Below, piece by piece: positions 25,722 through 34,089 of a stretch of DNA of 64,000 nucleotides. The notes under the pieces are model-generated. The model saw only the letters and a list, made by a program, of their open reading frames with translations. It was not told the origin of the DNA and searched no databases. Where the stretch lies: positions 1 to 64,000 of the forward strand of contig NZ_WMIG01000023.1 of the NCBI RefSeq assembly GCF_009711205.1, in the 5' to 3' direction. The position numbers and the translations under genes are program-made. How positions within the stretch are numbered: the stretch's first letter is position 1; every line of letters starts with the position of its first letter. The DNA is from Paracoccus litorisediminis (GTDB lineage: Bacteria > Pseudomonadota > Alphaproteobacteria > Rhodobacterales > Rhodobacteraceae).

Positions 25722-28262
25722 TCACAGCTTACGCTGCACTTCCTCGCGCTCGAAGATCTCGATGATATCGCCCTTGCGGATATCGTCGTAATTCTCGAAG
25801 GCCATGCCGCATTCCTGACCGGACTGGACTTCCTTGACCTCGTCCTTGAAGCGCTTGAGCGTCTTCAGCGTGCCCTCGTGGACCACGACGTTGTCGCGCA
25901 GCAGGCGGACGCCAGCCGAACGACGGGCCACACCCTCGGTGACAAGGCAGCCGGCGACATTGCCGACGCCCGTGACGCGGAAGGTTTCGCGGATCTCGGC
26001 ATAGCCGATGAAATGCTCGCGCACTTCGGCCGAAAGCAGACCCGAGGCCGCCGCTTTGATGTCATCCATGAGGTCATAGATGATCGAGTAGTAGCGGATC
26101 TCGACACCCTTCTGGTTCGCGGCATTCCGCGCCGGAGCGTTCGCCCGGACGTTGAAGCCGATAACCGGAGCGCGGCTGGCTTCGGCCAGGCCCACATCCG
26201 ACTCGGTGATGGCACCGACGCCGTAATGCAGGACGCGAACACGAACCTCGTCGTTGCCGACTTTTTCCAGCGCCTGGACGATGGCTTCGGCAGAACCCTG
26301 CACATCGGCCTTGATGACGACCGGCAGCTCGGCGACGTTCTTGTCGGCCTTGGCCTTGGCCAGCATCTGGTCCAGCGTGATCGCGGCACCTGCTGCAGCA
26401 CGTTTGTCCTTGGCAGCCGAGATACGGTAATCCGCAATCTCACGGGCCTGCGCTTCGGTCGAAACGACGTTCAGCACGTCACCGGCTTCCGGCGTCCCGT
26501 CCAGACCCAGCACCTCAACCGGAACCGACGGACCGGCTTCGTCGACGCGCTCGCCCTGATCGTTGATCAGCGCACGGACCTTGCCCCATTGCTGACCGAC
26601 GACAAAGATGTCGCCGCGCTTCAGCGTGCCGTTCTGCACCAGAACCGTCGCGACCGGGCCACGACCCACATCCAGCTTGGCCTCGATCACGGCACCCGAG
26701 GCGGCGCGTTCGGGGTTGGCTTTCAGCTCAAGAAGCTCGGCCTGCAGCGCGATGGCTTCCAGCAGGTTGTCCATGCCCTTGCCGGTCTTGGCGGAAACTT
26801 CGACATCCTGCACTTCGCCCGACATCGCCTCGACGACGACTTCGTGCTGCAGCAGGTCGGTGCGGACTTTCTGCGGATCGGCACCGTGCTTGTCGACCTT
26901 GTTGATCGCCACGATCATCGGCACTTTGGCGGCCTTGGCGTGGTTGATCGCCTCGATGGTCTGCGGCATGACCGCGTCATCGGCAGCGACGACCAGCACG
27001 ACAATATCCGTCACCTGCGCGCCACGGGCACGCATCGAGGTGAAGGCGGCGTGGCCGGGCGTGTCGAGGAAGGTCAGCAGCGCGCCGGATTCGGTTTTCA
27101 CCTGATAGGCGCCGATATGCTGCGTGATGCCCCCGGCCTCGCCCGAAACGACGTTCGCCTTGCGGATCGCGTCCAGAAGAGAGGTCTTGCCGTGGTCGAC
27201 GTGACCCATGATCGTGATGACCGGCGGGCGCGACTGCAGATCCTCGGACTTGTCCTCGACCTGATCGATGACCTGTTCGACATCGGCGTCCGAGACGCGG
27301 ACGGCGCGGTGGCCGAATTCGTCGATCACCAGTTCTGCGGTATCAGCATCAACCGCCTGGTTGGCGGTGACCATCATGCCCATGCGCATCAGCGATTTGA
27401 TGACATCGGGCGTACGCTCGGCCATCCGGTTCGCCAGCTCGGACACCAGAATGGTTTCCGGCAGCTGCACTTCGCGGAACTGCTTTTCGGCGCGCTGGTG
27501 GCCGCCCATGGCTTTCTGCCGGGCTTTTTCCTGCTTGCGCTTCATCGCGGCCAGCGAACGCTGACGTCCGCCTTCGCCGTCCAGAGCCTGCGTCACCGAC
27601 AGCTTGCCGGTGCGGCGGCTGTCGTCGCGGGCCTTGTTGCGGCTGTCGCGGTCATCGGTGCTGCGCTCGCGGTCGGTCTTGCGCGGAGCCGGGGCGCTGA
27701 CGCCCTTGGTCTCGGCGCGCGACGCGGCGGCTTCTGCGGCGGCACGATCAGCCGGCGAGGCCGGACGGGCCTCGGGGGCCTTCGGCTTCGACACTTCGGC
27801 CTTTTTCTGGGCGCGCAGCTCGGCCTCGCGGGCACGGCGCTCGTCCTCTTCGGCCTTCAGGCGGAGGGCTTCCTCGCGTTCGCGATCCTCGCGCTCCTTG
27901 GCTTCCATCTCAAGGCGGCGACGCTCGCGCTCTTCCTCGCGGGCCTTTTCCTCGGCCTCGCGCTGTGCGGCTTCCTCGACCTCGCGGGCCTTGGCGGCAC
28001 GCAGCGCGGCAAGGCGGCGCTCCATCTCGGCATCCGAGATCCCGGCGGGACGCTTGGAAGGATCGCCGCCGATGGCGGAGCCAGAACCCGAGCGCGAACC
28101 GCCCGCTGCCGCACCGGGTTTGCCCGGCACGACGACGCGCTTGCGTTTGACCTCGACCGCGACATTATGGGTCCGACCGTGGCTGAAGCTCTGCTTCACC
28201 TGGCCCGAACGGCCAGAGCCGCCACCAAGACCCAGGGGTTTCTTTCCGTCAGTATCGCTCAT
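25722..28262 (-). CDS. infB: Translation initiation factor IF-2
   Basis: In this 846-residue protein, residues 1-about 230 are the charged, Ala/Arg/Glu-rich N-terminal arm, with a long predicted helix (EREEALRLKAEEDERRAREA). The IF2-N segment follows at about 260-330, then the G domain with GHVDHGKTSL, DTPGHAAF and NKVD, and domains II-IV. It positions initiator tRNA on the 30S subunit as a GTPase. It is the last gene of the rimP-nusA-ylxR-infB operon, starting 8 bases after the preceding stop. Confidence 0.97.
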   Translation of the reverse strand: MSDTDGKKPLGLGGGSGRSGQVKQSFSHGRTHNVAVEVKRKRVVVPGKPGAAAGGSRSGSGSAIGGDPSKRPAGISDAEMERRLAALRAAKAREVEEAAQREAEEKAREEERERRRLEMEAKEREDREREEALRLKAEEDERRAREAELRAQKKAEVSKPKAPEARPASPADRAAAEAAASRAETKGVSAPAPRKTDRERSTDDRDSRNKARDDSRRTGKLSVTQALDGEGGRQRSLAAMKRKQEKARQKAMGGHQRAEKQFREVQLPETILVSELANRMAERTPDVIKSLMRMGMMVTANQAVDADTAELVIDEFGHRAVRVSDADVEQVIDQVEDKSEDLQSRPPVITIMGHVDHGKTSLLDAIRKANVVSGEAGGITQHIGAYQVKTESGALLTFLDTPGHAAFTSMRARGAQVTDIVVLVVAADDAVMPQTIEAINHAKAAKVPMIVAINKVDKHGADPQKVRTDLLQHEVVVEAMSGEVQDVEVSAKTGKGMDNLLEAIALQAELLELKANPERAASGAVIEAKLDVGRGPVATVLVQNGTLKRGDIFVVGQQWGKVRALINDQGERVDEAGPSVPVEVLGLDGTPEAGDVLNVVSTEAQAREIADYRISAAKDKRAAAGAAITLDQMLAKAKADKNVAELPVVIKADVQGSAEAIVQALEKVGNDEVRVRVLHYGVGAITESDVGLAEASRAPVIGFNVRANAPARNAANQKGVEIRYYSIIYDLMDDIKAAASGLLSAEVREHFIGYAEIRETFRVTGVGNVAGCLVTEGVARRSAGVRLLRDNVVVHEGTLKTLKRFKDEVKEVQSGQECGMAFENYDDIRKGDIIEIFEREEVQRKL

Positions 28263-28270
28263 TCCGATCT

Positions 28271-28888
28271 TTAATCCTTCCCGGCGGAAACACCGCCGTC
28301 ATGCCCTCGCAGACCCGTCAGTCTGCTCGCGTCCCTGATCAACATGTCGGTCAGGCGCCCCGGCGCAAGCGCGCTGTGTATGACATGATCGCGCCCAAAG
28401 GACAAACCCAATTCTGATGCGGTGAGGCAGCCGAACCAGCGCCCGCCGGGCGGTGTCCAGAGCTTGCCCTTGCCGCGGTCCGATCCGTCGCTGGCCTGCA
28501 GCAGGACCTTTGCCCTGCCACCCGCCAGCCAGTCCTTGACCTTCTCGAAGCCGGCCACCGCTTTGCCGGCTTTCCGAGCCAGCGAAAGCGTGTCGGTCAC
28601 GCGCTTCGCAAGCCCCTTTTCAAGCATCTCCAGCAGTTCCGGAGGGACCGAGACTTGCGCCTTTGCCCCCCGCGAAAACAAGCCTTTAGATGCGGCCTTG
28701 TCCAAGGCCTGGCGATCCGAGACGACCCAGAAGCCGCGTCCCGGCAGCTTCTCGGCCAGATCCGGCACGACAACTGCATCAGGGCCCGCGACAAAGCGGA
28801 TCAACCCAGCCTTGGGCTGGGTTTCACCCGTCACGATACAGCGACGTTCCGGTGTCTCGCGGTCCTTTGTCTGGCCCCCGCGTGTCAT
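28271..28888 (-). CDS. YlxR (DUF448) domain fused to an L7Ae-like RNA-binding domain
   Basis: In this 205-residue protein, residues about 10-85 are YlxR, with the conserved PERRCIVTGETQPKAGLIRF and LPGRGFWV. Residues about 98-190 form an L7Ae-type fold (LSLARKAGKAVAGFEKVKDWL, then VLLQASDGS). YlxR proteins act on transcription or RNase P-related RNA; the fused form lies between nusA and infB in alphaproteobacteria. Elsewhere the L7Ae part is a separate gene, so the fusion joins two RNA-binding steps. Confidence 0.9.
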   Translation of the reverse strand: MTRGGQTKDRETPERRCIVTGETQPKAGLIRFVAGPDAVVVPDLAEKLPGRGFWVVSDRQALDKAASKGLFSRGAKAQVSVPPELLEMLEKGLAKRVTDTLSLARKAGKAVAGFEKVKDWLAGGRAKVLLQASDGSDRGKGKLWTPPGGRWFGCLTASELGLSFGRDHVIHSALAPGRLTDMLIRDASRLTGLRGHDGGVSAGKD

Positions 28889-28903
28889 TAGCCTCCCGGG
28901 GCG

Positions 28904-30523
28904 TTACACCCCGGCCTCCTTTTCGTCGGTTTCTTTGGTCTCGGCTTCGTCAGCCGATTCCATTTCGGTCGGATCGACCCAGCCCAGCATCACGCGGGCG
29001 GTCATCACCATGGTCTGCGCTTCTTCCAGCGACACGTCGAAGGGCTCAAGAATGCCCTCGTCCTTGACGCGCTGGCCGTTCGCGGTGGTCCAGCCACCGG
29101 CCAGTTCCCAGTCGGCGCAGGTCGCGAAGTCTTCCAGCGTCTTCACGTCGTCCTTGGCCAGAGCCTCGACCATCTGGGGCGTCAGGCCCTCGAATTCGAT
29201 CAGGCTGTCCTCGGCCCCAAGCGCACGGGCATTTTCCAGCGCGGCGCGGTTCGCCGCTTCCAGATGCTCGCGAGCACGGGTCTGCAGTTCTGCGGCCGTG
29301 CCTTCGTCGACACCGTCGATCGAGGTCAGCTCGTCCAGTTCGATATAGGCCACCTCTTCGAGGTTGGTGAAGCCCTCGGCGACCAGAAGCTGGGCAAAGA
29401 ACTCGTCCAGATCCAGCGCATCCATGAACAGCTTGGTGCGGGCGTTGAACTCGGCCTGACGACGCTTCGATTCTTCTTCTTCGGTCAGGATGTCGATATC
29501 CAGACCGGTCAGCTGCGAGGCCAGACGCACGTTCTGACCGCGACGGCCGATCGCAAGGCTTAGTTGTTCATCGGGGACGACAACTTCAATACGCGAAGCA
29601 TCCTCATCGAACACAACTTTTGCAACTTCGGCCGGCTGCAGCGCGTTCACCAGGAAAGTCGCCTGATCTTCCGACCACGGAATGATGTCGATCTTTTCGC
29701 CCTGAAGCTCTCCGACGACGGCCTGAACGCGCGAACCGCGCATACCGACGCAGGCGCCGACCGGGTCGATCGAGTTGTCATAGCTGATGACCGCGATCTT
29801 TGCGCGCGAACCCGGATCACGGGCCACGGCCTTGATCTCGATCACGCCATCATAGATCTCCGGCACTTCCATCTTGAACAGTTCGGCCATGAACTGCGGA
29901 TCGGTGCGCGACAGGAAGATCTGCGGACCACGGCTCTCGCGGCGCACGTCCTTGACATAGGCGCGGATGCGGTCGTTCGGGCGGTAGCTCTCGCGGCCGA
30001 TCTTTTCGTTGCGGCGCAGGATGGCTTCGCCACGGCCCACATCGACGATGATGTTGCCGTATTCCTCGCGCTTGACGACGCCGTTGATGATGGTGCCGGC
30101 GCGGTCCTTGAATTCTTCGTACTGGCGGTCACGCTCGGCTTCGCGGACCTTCTGCAGGATGACCTGCTTGGCCGATTGCGCGGCGATGCGGCCCAGTTCG
30201 ACCGGCGGAACCTGGTCGATGATCTCGTCGCCGACCTTGGGATTGTCCAGATAGGGGCGGGCCTGAGCAACCGTCACCTGAGCCTGATAGTTCTCGACCT
30301 CTTCATCCTCGACGACGGTCCGGACGCGGGTGAAGGTGGCGTTGCCGGTCTTGCGGTCGATATGGACGCGAATGTCCATTTCCGAGCCATAGCGCGACTT
30401 CGCAGCGCGGGCGAGGCTGTCCTCCATCGCCTGGATCACCAGATCCGGGTCGATCATCTTCTCGCGCGCGACCGCCTCGGCGGTCTGCAGAAGCTCAAGC
30501 TGGTTGGCAGAGGTAATGGCCAT
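28904..30523 (-). CDS. nusA: Transcription termination/antitermination factor NusA
   Basis: The 539-residue protein has the N-terminal RNA polymerase-binding domain (MAITSANQLELLQTAEAV), an S1 domain at about 135-200 (GTIINGVVKREEYGNIIVD), two KH domains (SRVQAVVGELQGEKIDII and LAIGRRGQNVRLASQL) and a long acidic C-terminal region with HhH-like repeats. It controls pausing and termination. AAGGAGTGAGGA precedes the ATG, and that site overlaps the rimP stop, giving coupled translation. Confidence 0.97.
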   Translation of the reverse strand: MAITSANQLELLQTAEAVAREKMIDPDLVIQAMEDSLARAAKSRYGSEMDIRVHIDRKTGNATFTRVRTVVEDEEVENYQAQVTVAQARPYLDNPKVGDEIIDQVPPVELGRIAAQSAKQVILQKVREAERDRQYEEFKDRAGTIINGVVKREEYGNIIVDVGRGEAILRRNEKIGRESYRPNDRIRAYVKDVRRESRGPQIFLSRTDPQFMAELFKMEVPEIYDGVIEIKAVARDPGSRAKIAVISYDNSIDPVGACVGMRGSRVQAVVGELQGEKIDIIPWSEDQATFLVNALQPAEVAKVVFDEDASRIEVVVPDEQLSLAIGRRGQNVRLASQLTGLDIDILTEEEESKRRQAEFNARTKLFMDALDLDEFFAQLLVAEGFTNLEEVAYIELDELTSIDGVDEGTAAELQTRAREHLEAANRAALENARALGAEDSLIEFEGLTPQMVEALAKDDVKTLEDFATCADWELAGGWTTANGQRVKDEGILEPFDVSLEEAQTMVMTARVMLGWVDPTEMESADEAETKETDEKEAGV

Positions 30524-30526
30524 TCC

Positions 30527-31135
30527 TCACTCCTTCGCGTCGGCGTTGCTTTCGCCGGATTCTGTTTCGATCTCGTCAAAGGCGGTCTCGTCCAGATTTT
30601 CGATCTGCACGCCCGCTTCCTTCTTTTGCCGAAGCATTTCGGCGATCAACTCGTCAGTCAGCACAAGCTTGGCATCCGAAAGCCAGTCGAAATTCAGCCC
30701 AATCGTGTGGGTTTCGCCGGCTTCCTCGATATTCAACAGGACTTCTTCGCCCTCGATGCCGGCCAGCATGCCCTTGAAGCGCTTGCGGCCATCGATTGCT
30801 TGGTTGGTTTCCAACCGCACTTCGTAACCTTCGAAGGTCTCGAAATCCTTCATCCGGGTCAGCGGCCGGTCGATGCCGGGGCTGCTGACTTCCAGATGAT
30901 AGGCATCCTCCAGCGGATCCTCGACATCAAGGAAGGCGCTGACGGCGGTCGAGATATCGGCGCAGTCATCGACATTGATGCCGCCCTCGGGCCGGTCGGC
31001 CATGATCTGCAAGGTTGCGGTCTTTCCGCCCTGCAGGCGGATGCGCACCAGTTCGAAACCCAGATCCTCGATGACCGGGGTAAGCAGCTCGGCCAGACGC
31101 CGGTCGATGGCGGTCTTGGCGATAAGGTCAGTCAT
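30527..31135 (-). CDS. rimP: Ribosome maturation factor RimP
   Basis: The 202-residue protein starts at ATG 31135 (MTDLIAKTAIDRRLAELLTP). The N-terminal alpha/beta domain (GFELVRIRLQGGKTATLQIM) and C-terminal SH3-like barrel (HLEVSSPGIDRPLTRMKDFE) are typical. It assists 30S assembly near protein S12. The frame stays open upstream to 31228, but that stretch runs through a terminator hairpin and is not RimP-like. First gene of the rimP-nusA-ylxR-infB operon. Confidence 0.95.
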   Translation of the reverse strand: MTDLIAKTAIDRRLAELLTPVIEDLGFELVRIRLQGGKTATLQIMADRPEGGINVDDCADISTAVSAFLDVEDPLEDAYHLEVSSPGIDRPLTRMKDFETFEGYEVRLETNQAIDGRKRFKGMLAGIEGEEVLLNIEEAGETHTIGLNFDWLSDAKLVLTDELIAEMLRQKKEAGVQIENLDETAFDEIETESGESNADAKE

Positions 31136-31145
31136 ATCGCTATCC

Positions 31146-31176
31146 CAAAAACAAAAAGCGGGCCAAAGCGGCCCGC
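31146..31176 (-). terminator. Intrinsic terminator in the rimP leader
   Basis: GCGGGCC (31158-31164) pairs with GGCCCGC (31170-31176). On the minus strand the hairpin is followed by TTTTTGTTTTTGG (31157-31145). It ends only 10 bases before the rimP start codon. Given the promoter-like sequence at 31226-31254, it lies inside the operon leader and may act as an attenuator. It could instead simply end tspO transcription. Confidence 0.8.
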
Positions 31177-31225
31177 ACGTCTTATCGGTGGGCAGGCTGT
31201 GGACACCTGCGCCGCTGTTGAGCGT

Positions 31226-31254
31226 CATATACGCACATCAACGGCGAATTGCAA
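31226..31254 (-). promoter_or_regulatory. Likely promoter of the rimP-nusA-infB operon
   Basis: On the minus strand TTGCAA (31254-31249) and TATATG (31231-31226) are separated by exactly 17 bases. Each hexamer matches the sigma-70 consensus at four positions. A start near 31219 gives a leader of about 84 bases that includes the terminator. Confidence 0.6.
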
Positions 31255-31271
31255 GGAAAAGCGAAGCGGGC

Positions 31272-31727
31272 TCAGGCCGCCTCGCTGTCGCGGTTCTCCT
31301 GCCAGATATGCAGGTTCAGGACGGTGGCAAAGGACAGCCAGCCCAGATAGGCCAGAAACACCATGCCGGCCAACAGGTCATGCCAAAAGGCCGCAATCGC
31401 CATCACCGCCACCACGACCCACAGCGCCGCAATGACCCCCAGGGCCCAGTCCGGCTTGCGCGCTCCGAAAAACACCGGGGTCCACAGCGTGTTAAGCGCA
31501 ATCTGTGCCGACCACAGCGCCAGAACGAAACCCGTTCCCGGCAGTACCGCCAGCCGTGCGGCGGCCCAGGCGATCAGGATGTAAAGCAGGCTCCATGCCA
31601 CCGGAAACACCCAACGCGGCGGGGTGAAGGGCGGCTTGACCAGTTCGTCATACCAGCTGTCGGGTTTGAAAATCAGCCCGGTCGCGGCCGCAGCCCCGCA
31701 GGCAATCAGGAAGGTCAGGAAAAGCAT
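31272..31727 (-). CDS. tspO: TspO/MBR family membrane protein
   Basis: The 151-residue protein has five predicted transmembrane helices. PPFTPPRWVFPVAWSLLYIL is the diagnostic TspO segment and W-rich loops line the ligand pocket (ALNTLWTPVFFGARKPDWAL). TspO binds porphyrins and sterol-like ligands; in Rhodobacter sphaeroides it modulates pigment and tetrapyrrole gene expression in response to oxygen. It lies 9 bases after pip and is probably transcribed with it. hemH is in the same region but not adjacent. Confidence 0.93.
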   Translation of the reverse strand: MLFLTFLIACGAAAATGLIFKPDSWYDELVKPPFTPPRWVFPVAWSLLYILIAWAAARLAVLPGTGFVLALWSAQIALNTLWTPVFFGARKPDWALGVIAALWVVVAVMAIAAFWHDLLAGMVFLAYLGWLSFATVLNLHIWQENRDSEAA

Positions 31728-31736
31728 GCTGCACCG

Positions 31737-32735
31737 TCAGGCGACGCGGCCGCCCCGTTGCGCCGCATCACGCAAACCATCCATCACCCGCACAAGTTCC
31801 GTAGCGATTCGCGGCTCGCTCAGCGCATGACCCGAGGCCGGGACCATCCGCAGTTCGGCCCGGTCCCAGCCCTGCGCCAGTTCCCAGGCGGTCTGCGGCG
31901 GGCAGACCATGTCGTAGCGGCCCTGCACGATGACGGCGGGGATATGCTCGATGCGGTGACGGTCGCGCAGCAACTGGCCCTCGTCCAGAAAGCAGCCATG
32001 GGCGAAGTAATGGTTCTCCAGCCGGGCAAAGGCGCGGGCGTAATCCGGCGGCGCATGGCCCGAGCTGGAAATCTCCAGCCCCGCCAGCGCGTTTTCCCAC
32101 ATGATCCACGGCAACGAGTAGCGAATCTCTTGCCCGCGATCGCCACCGAACAGGCGGCGGTGATAGGCCATGATCATGTCGTCGCGTTCGGATTCGGGAA
32201 TGGGTCGCTGGAATTCGGCCCAGCGATCCGGGAAGAACCGCGCAACGCCACCGCCATAGAACCAGTCCAGCTCGGCCCGCCGCCCAAGGAACACCCCGCG
32301 CAGCACCAGCGCCAGTACTGCATCTGGATGGGCCTGCGCATGGGCCAGCGCCAAGGTCGCGCCCCAGCTGCCGCCGAACAGGATCACCCGACCCAGCCCC
32401 AGCCGTTGGCGGATCAGCTCGATATCGGCGACCAGATGCTGCGTGGTATTGGCCGCGACCTCGGCATGGGGGCGCGAACGCCCGCAGCCGCGCTGGTCGA
32501 ACAGCACCGCCCGATAATGCTTCGGATCAAAGAAACGCCGCATGAAGGGGCTGCAACCGCCGCCCGGACCGCCATGCAGGACGATAACGGGGACGCCTTC
32601 GGGATTGCCGCTTTGTTCCACGTGAAGGATGTGGCCATCGCCAACGTCGATCTGCCGCTGGTCGAAGGGTTCGACCATCGGGTGCAGCTTGCCCTGCGAC
32701 GGATTGCCTCCGATTTGCCCTGCCAATCTGTCCAT
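31737..32735 (-). CDS. pip: Proline iminopeptidase
   Basis: The 332-residue alpha/beta hydrolase releases N-terminal proline. It has the oxyanion motif LHGGPGGGCSP, FDQRGCGRSRPHA, nucleophile Ser in FGGSWGATLAL, Asp in GRYDMVCPP and His in ASGHALSE. The start at 32735 (MDRLAGQ) gives the usual N-terminal arm before VEPFDQ; ATG 32678 is an alternative. It is divergent from ubiG with 51 bases between, including TATATA near 32743-32748, which both directions could use. Confidence 0.9.
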   Translation of the reverse strand: MDRLAGQIGGNPSQGKLHPMVEPFDQRQIDVGDGHILHVEQSGNPEGVPVIVLHGGPGGGCSPFMRRFFDPKHYRAVLFDQRGCGRSRPHAEVAANTTQHLVADIELIRQRLGLGRVILFGGSWGATLALAHAQAHPDAVLALVLRGVFLGRRAELDWFYGGGVARFFPDRWAEFQRPIPESERDDMIMAYHRRLFGGDRGQEIRYSLPWIMWENALAGLEISSSGHAPPDYARAFARLENHYFAHGCFLDEGQLLRDRHRIEHIPAVIVQGRYDMVCPPQTAWELAQGWDRAELRMVPASGHALSEPRIATELVRVMDGLRDAAQRGGRVA

Positions 32736-32786
32736 GCCCCGACTATATAACGGCCCGCAGGCGCCCGCCATACGAAGGACGGCCAG

Positions 32787-33539
32787 ATGAACGAAAGACC
32801 GCAGACCAGCAGCATCGACCCCGCCGAGGTGGCCAAGTTCCAGGCGATGTCGCAGGAATGGTGGGACCCGCAGGGCAAGTTCAAGCCGTTGCACATGCTC
32901 AATCCGACCCGGCTGGACTATGTCACCACCCAGATCGCGGCGCAGTTCGGCCGTGACCGCGACGCGGCGCTGCCCTTCGAAGGGCTGACCGTGCTGGATA
33001 TCGGCTGCGGCGGCGGCCTGATGTCCGAACCGCTGGCCCGTCTGGGAGCAACCGTCACCGGTGCCGACGCCGCGTCGGAAAACACCGCCATCGCGGCGCT
33101 GCACGCCAAGAAGCAGGGTCTCGACATCGACTACCGCGCCACCACCTCCGAGGCACTGGCTGCCGAGGGGCACAGCTATGACATCGTCATGGCGCTGGAA
33201 ATCGTCGAGCATGTCGCCGACCCGGCGGAATTCATCGCCACCTGCCGTGATCTGGTGAAACCGGGCGGCATGCTGATCCAGTCGACGCTGAACCGGACCA
33301 TGCGCAGCTTCGGCGCAGCGATCATCGGCGCGGAATGGGTGATGCGCTGGCTGCCCAAGGGCACGCATGACTGGAATCGCTTCATCACCCCGGATGAACT
33401 GTCAGCCATGACCGAGGCTACCGGCATGCAAGTGGTCGATCGCTGCGGCATGGTCTTCAACCCGCTGGGCTTCAGCTGGTCACTCTCGCATCGCGACCTG
33501 TCGGTGAACTACGCGCTCACCGCGCTTCGCGACGCCTGA
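32787..33539 (+). CDS. ubiG: Ubiquinone biosynthesis O-methyltransferase
   Basis: This 250-residue SAM-dependent enzyme catalyses both O-methylations of ubiquinone synthesis. Visible family features are KFQAMSQEWWDPQGKFKPLH at the N-terminus, SAM motif LDIGCGGGLMSEPLARLGA, ALEIVEHVADP, and the C-terminal GTHDWNRFITPDEL. Ubiquinone is the only respiratory quinone of this group. GGACGGCCAG precedes the start. After its stop comes an intergenic repeat and a hairpin. Confidence 0.96.
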   Translation: MNERPQTSSIDPAEVAKFQAMSQEWWDPQGKFKPLHMLNPTRLDYVTTQIAAQFGRDRDAALPFEGLTVLDIGCGGGLMSEPLARLGATVTGADAASENTAIAALHAKKQGLDIDYRATTSEALAAEGHSYDIVMALEIVEHVADPAEFIATCRDLVKPGGMLIQSTLNRTMRSFGAAIIGAEWVMRWLPKGTHDWNRFITPDELSAMTEATGMQVVDRCGMVFNPLGFSWSLSHRDLSVNYALTALRDA

Positions 33540-33540
33540 G

Positions 33541-33562
33541 TTTCTTCGTTTCCTAAATACCC
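33541..33562 (-). repeat. Intergenic repeat element, copy 2
   Basis: Minus strand reads GGGTATTTAGGAAACG then AAGAAA. It starts one base after the ubiG stop and touches the hairpin at 33566-33592. Confidence 0.8.
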
Positions 33563-33565
33563 AAT

Positions 33566-33592
33566 GCTGACCGCGCCACTGTCGCGGTCAGC
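33566..33592. terminator. Perfect hairpin between ubiG and the MarR gene
   Basis: GCTGACCGCG (33566-33575) pairs with CGCGGTCAGC (33583-33592) around a 7-base loop. It overlaps the last codons of the convergent MarR gene. No T-run follows on either strand, so it may be part of the adjoining repeat element rather than a simple terminator. Confidence 0.6.
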
Positions 33593-34082
33593 GCTCTTCC
33601 GGGCGCAAGGCTTCCTCAAGCTGGCGGCGCAGCAGGCGCAGCACCGGCAGGGCGGCGCGCACGCGCTCGGCCCCGATCTCGCGCACGACATCGCCGATCC
33701 GCGGCATGAAGGCCGCCAAAGCCGCATCGCGCGCCGCGCGTCCCGCCGGGCTGATGGCCACGAATTTCCGCCGTGCATCATCCCAGTCGGGCCGGATATG
33801 GATATGTCCTGCCCATTCCAGCCGTGACAGGGTGTTGGTCATCGCCCCCCGCGTCACGTGAAACGCCTCGGCCAGTTCCGCCGGGCTGCGCTCGACCCCC
33901 AGATGTGCCAGCAGGTTCAGGACCGAGAAATGCGAGATCTGCATGCCCTTGGGCAGCGATTTCCCGATCAGATCGCGCGCCAGTTGATCTGCGATGAAGA
34001 CCTCGGAAAACAGGCTCGCCGCCAATGCATCGGCGGAACCCTCGGTACCGGAGGGTTGATGTTCAACGGGCTTGCCTGGCAT
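33588..34082 (-). CDS. MarR-family transcriptional regulator
   Basis: The 164-residue winged-helix protein has its recognition helix in RSPAELAEAFHVTRGAMTNTL and its wing in RPDWDDARRKFVAISPAGRAA. MarR proteins usually repress genes for stress or aromatic-compound responses and release on ligand binding. It is 7 bases downstream of the nitrilase gene and 3' end to 3' end with ubiG. The ligand and targets are not apparent. Confidence 0.87.
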   Translation of the reverse strand: MPGKPVEHQPSGTEGSADALAASLFSEVFIADQLARDLIGKSLPKGMQISHFSVLNLLAHLGVERSPAELAEAFHVTRGAMTNTLSRLEWAGHIHIRPDWDDARRKFVAISPAGRAARDAALAAFMPRIGDVVREIGAERVRAALPVLRLLRRQLEEALRPEER

Positions 34083-34089
34083 TGCTCTC

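Noticed and set aside
27600..28100. Low-complexity, repetitive region resembling a repeat array
   Set aside because: It codes for the Arg/Glu/Ala-rich arm of IF-2.
25680..28274. An 864-codon plus-strand frame opposite infB
   Set aside because: Composition is that of an antisense frame (repeated Leu, Gly, Asp, Arg, His), with no domain and no start signal. infB is certain on the other strand.
31136..31228. An in-frame extension of rimP (31 codons upstream)
   Set aside because: It crosses the terminator hairpin, contains no RimP sequence, and its first codon lies inside the likely -10 box.
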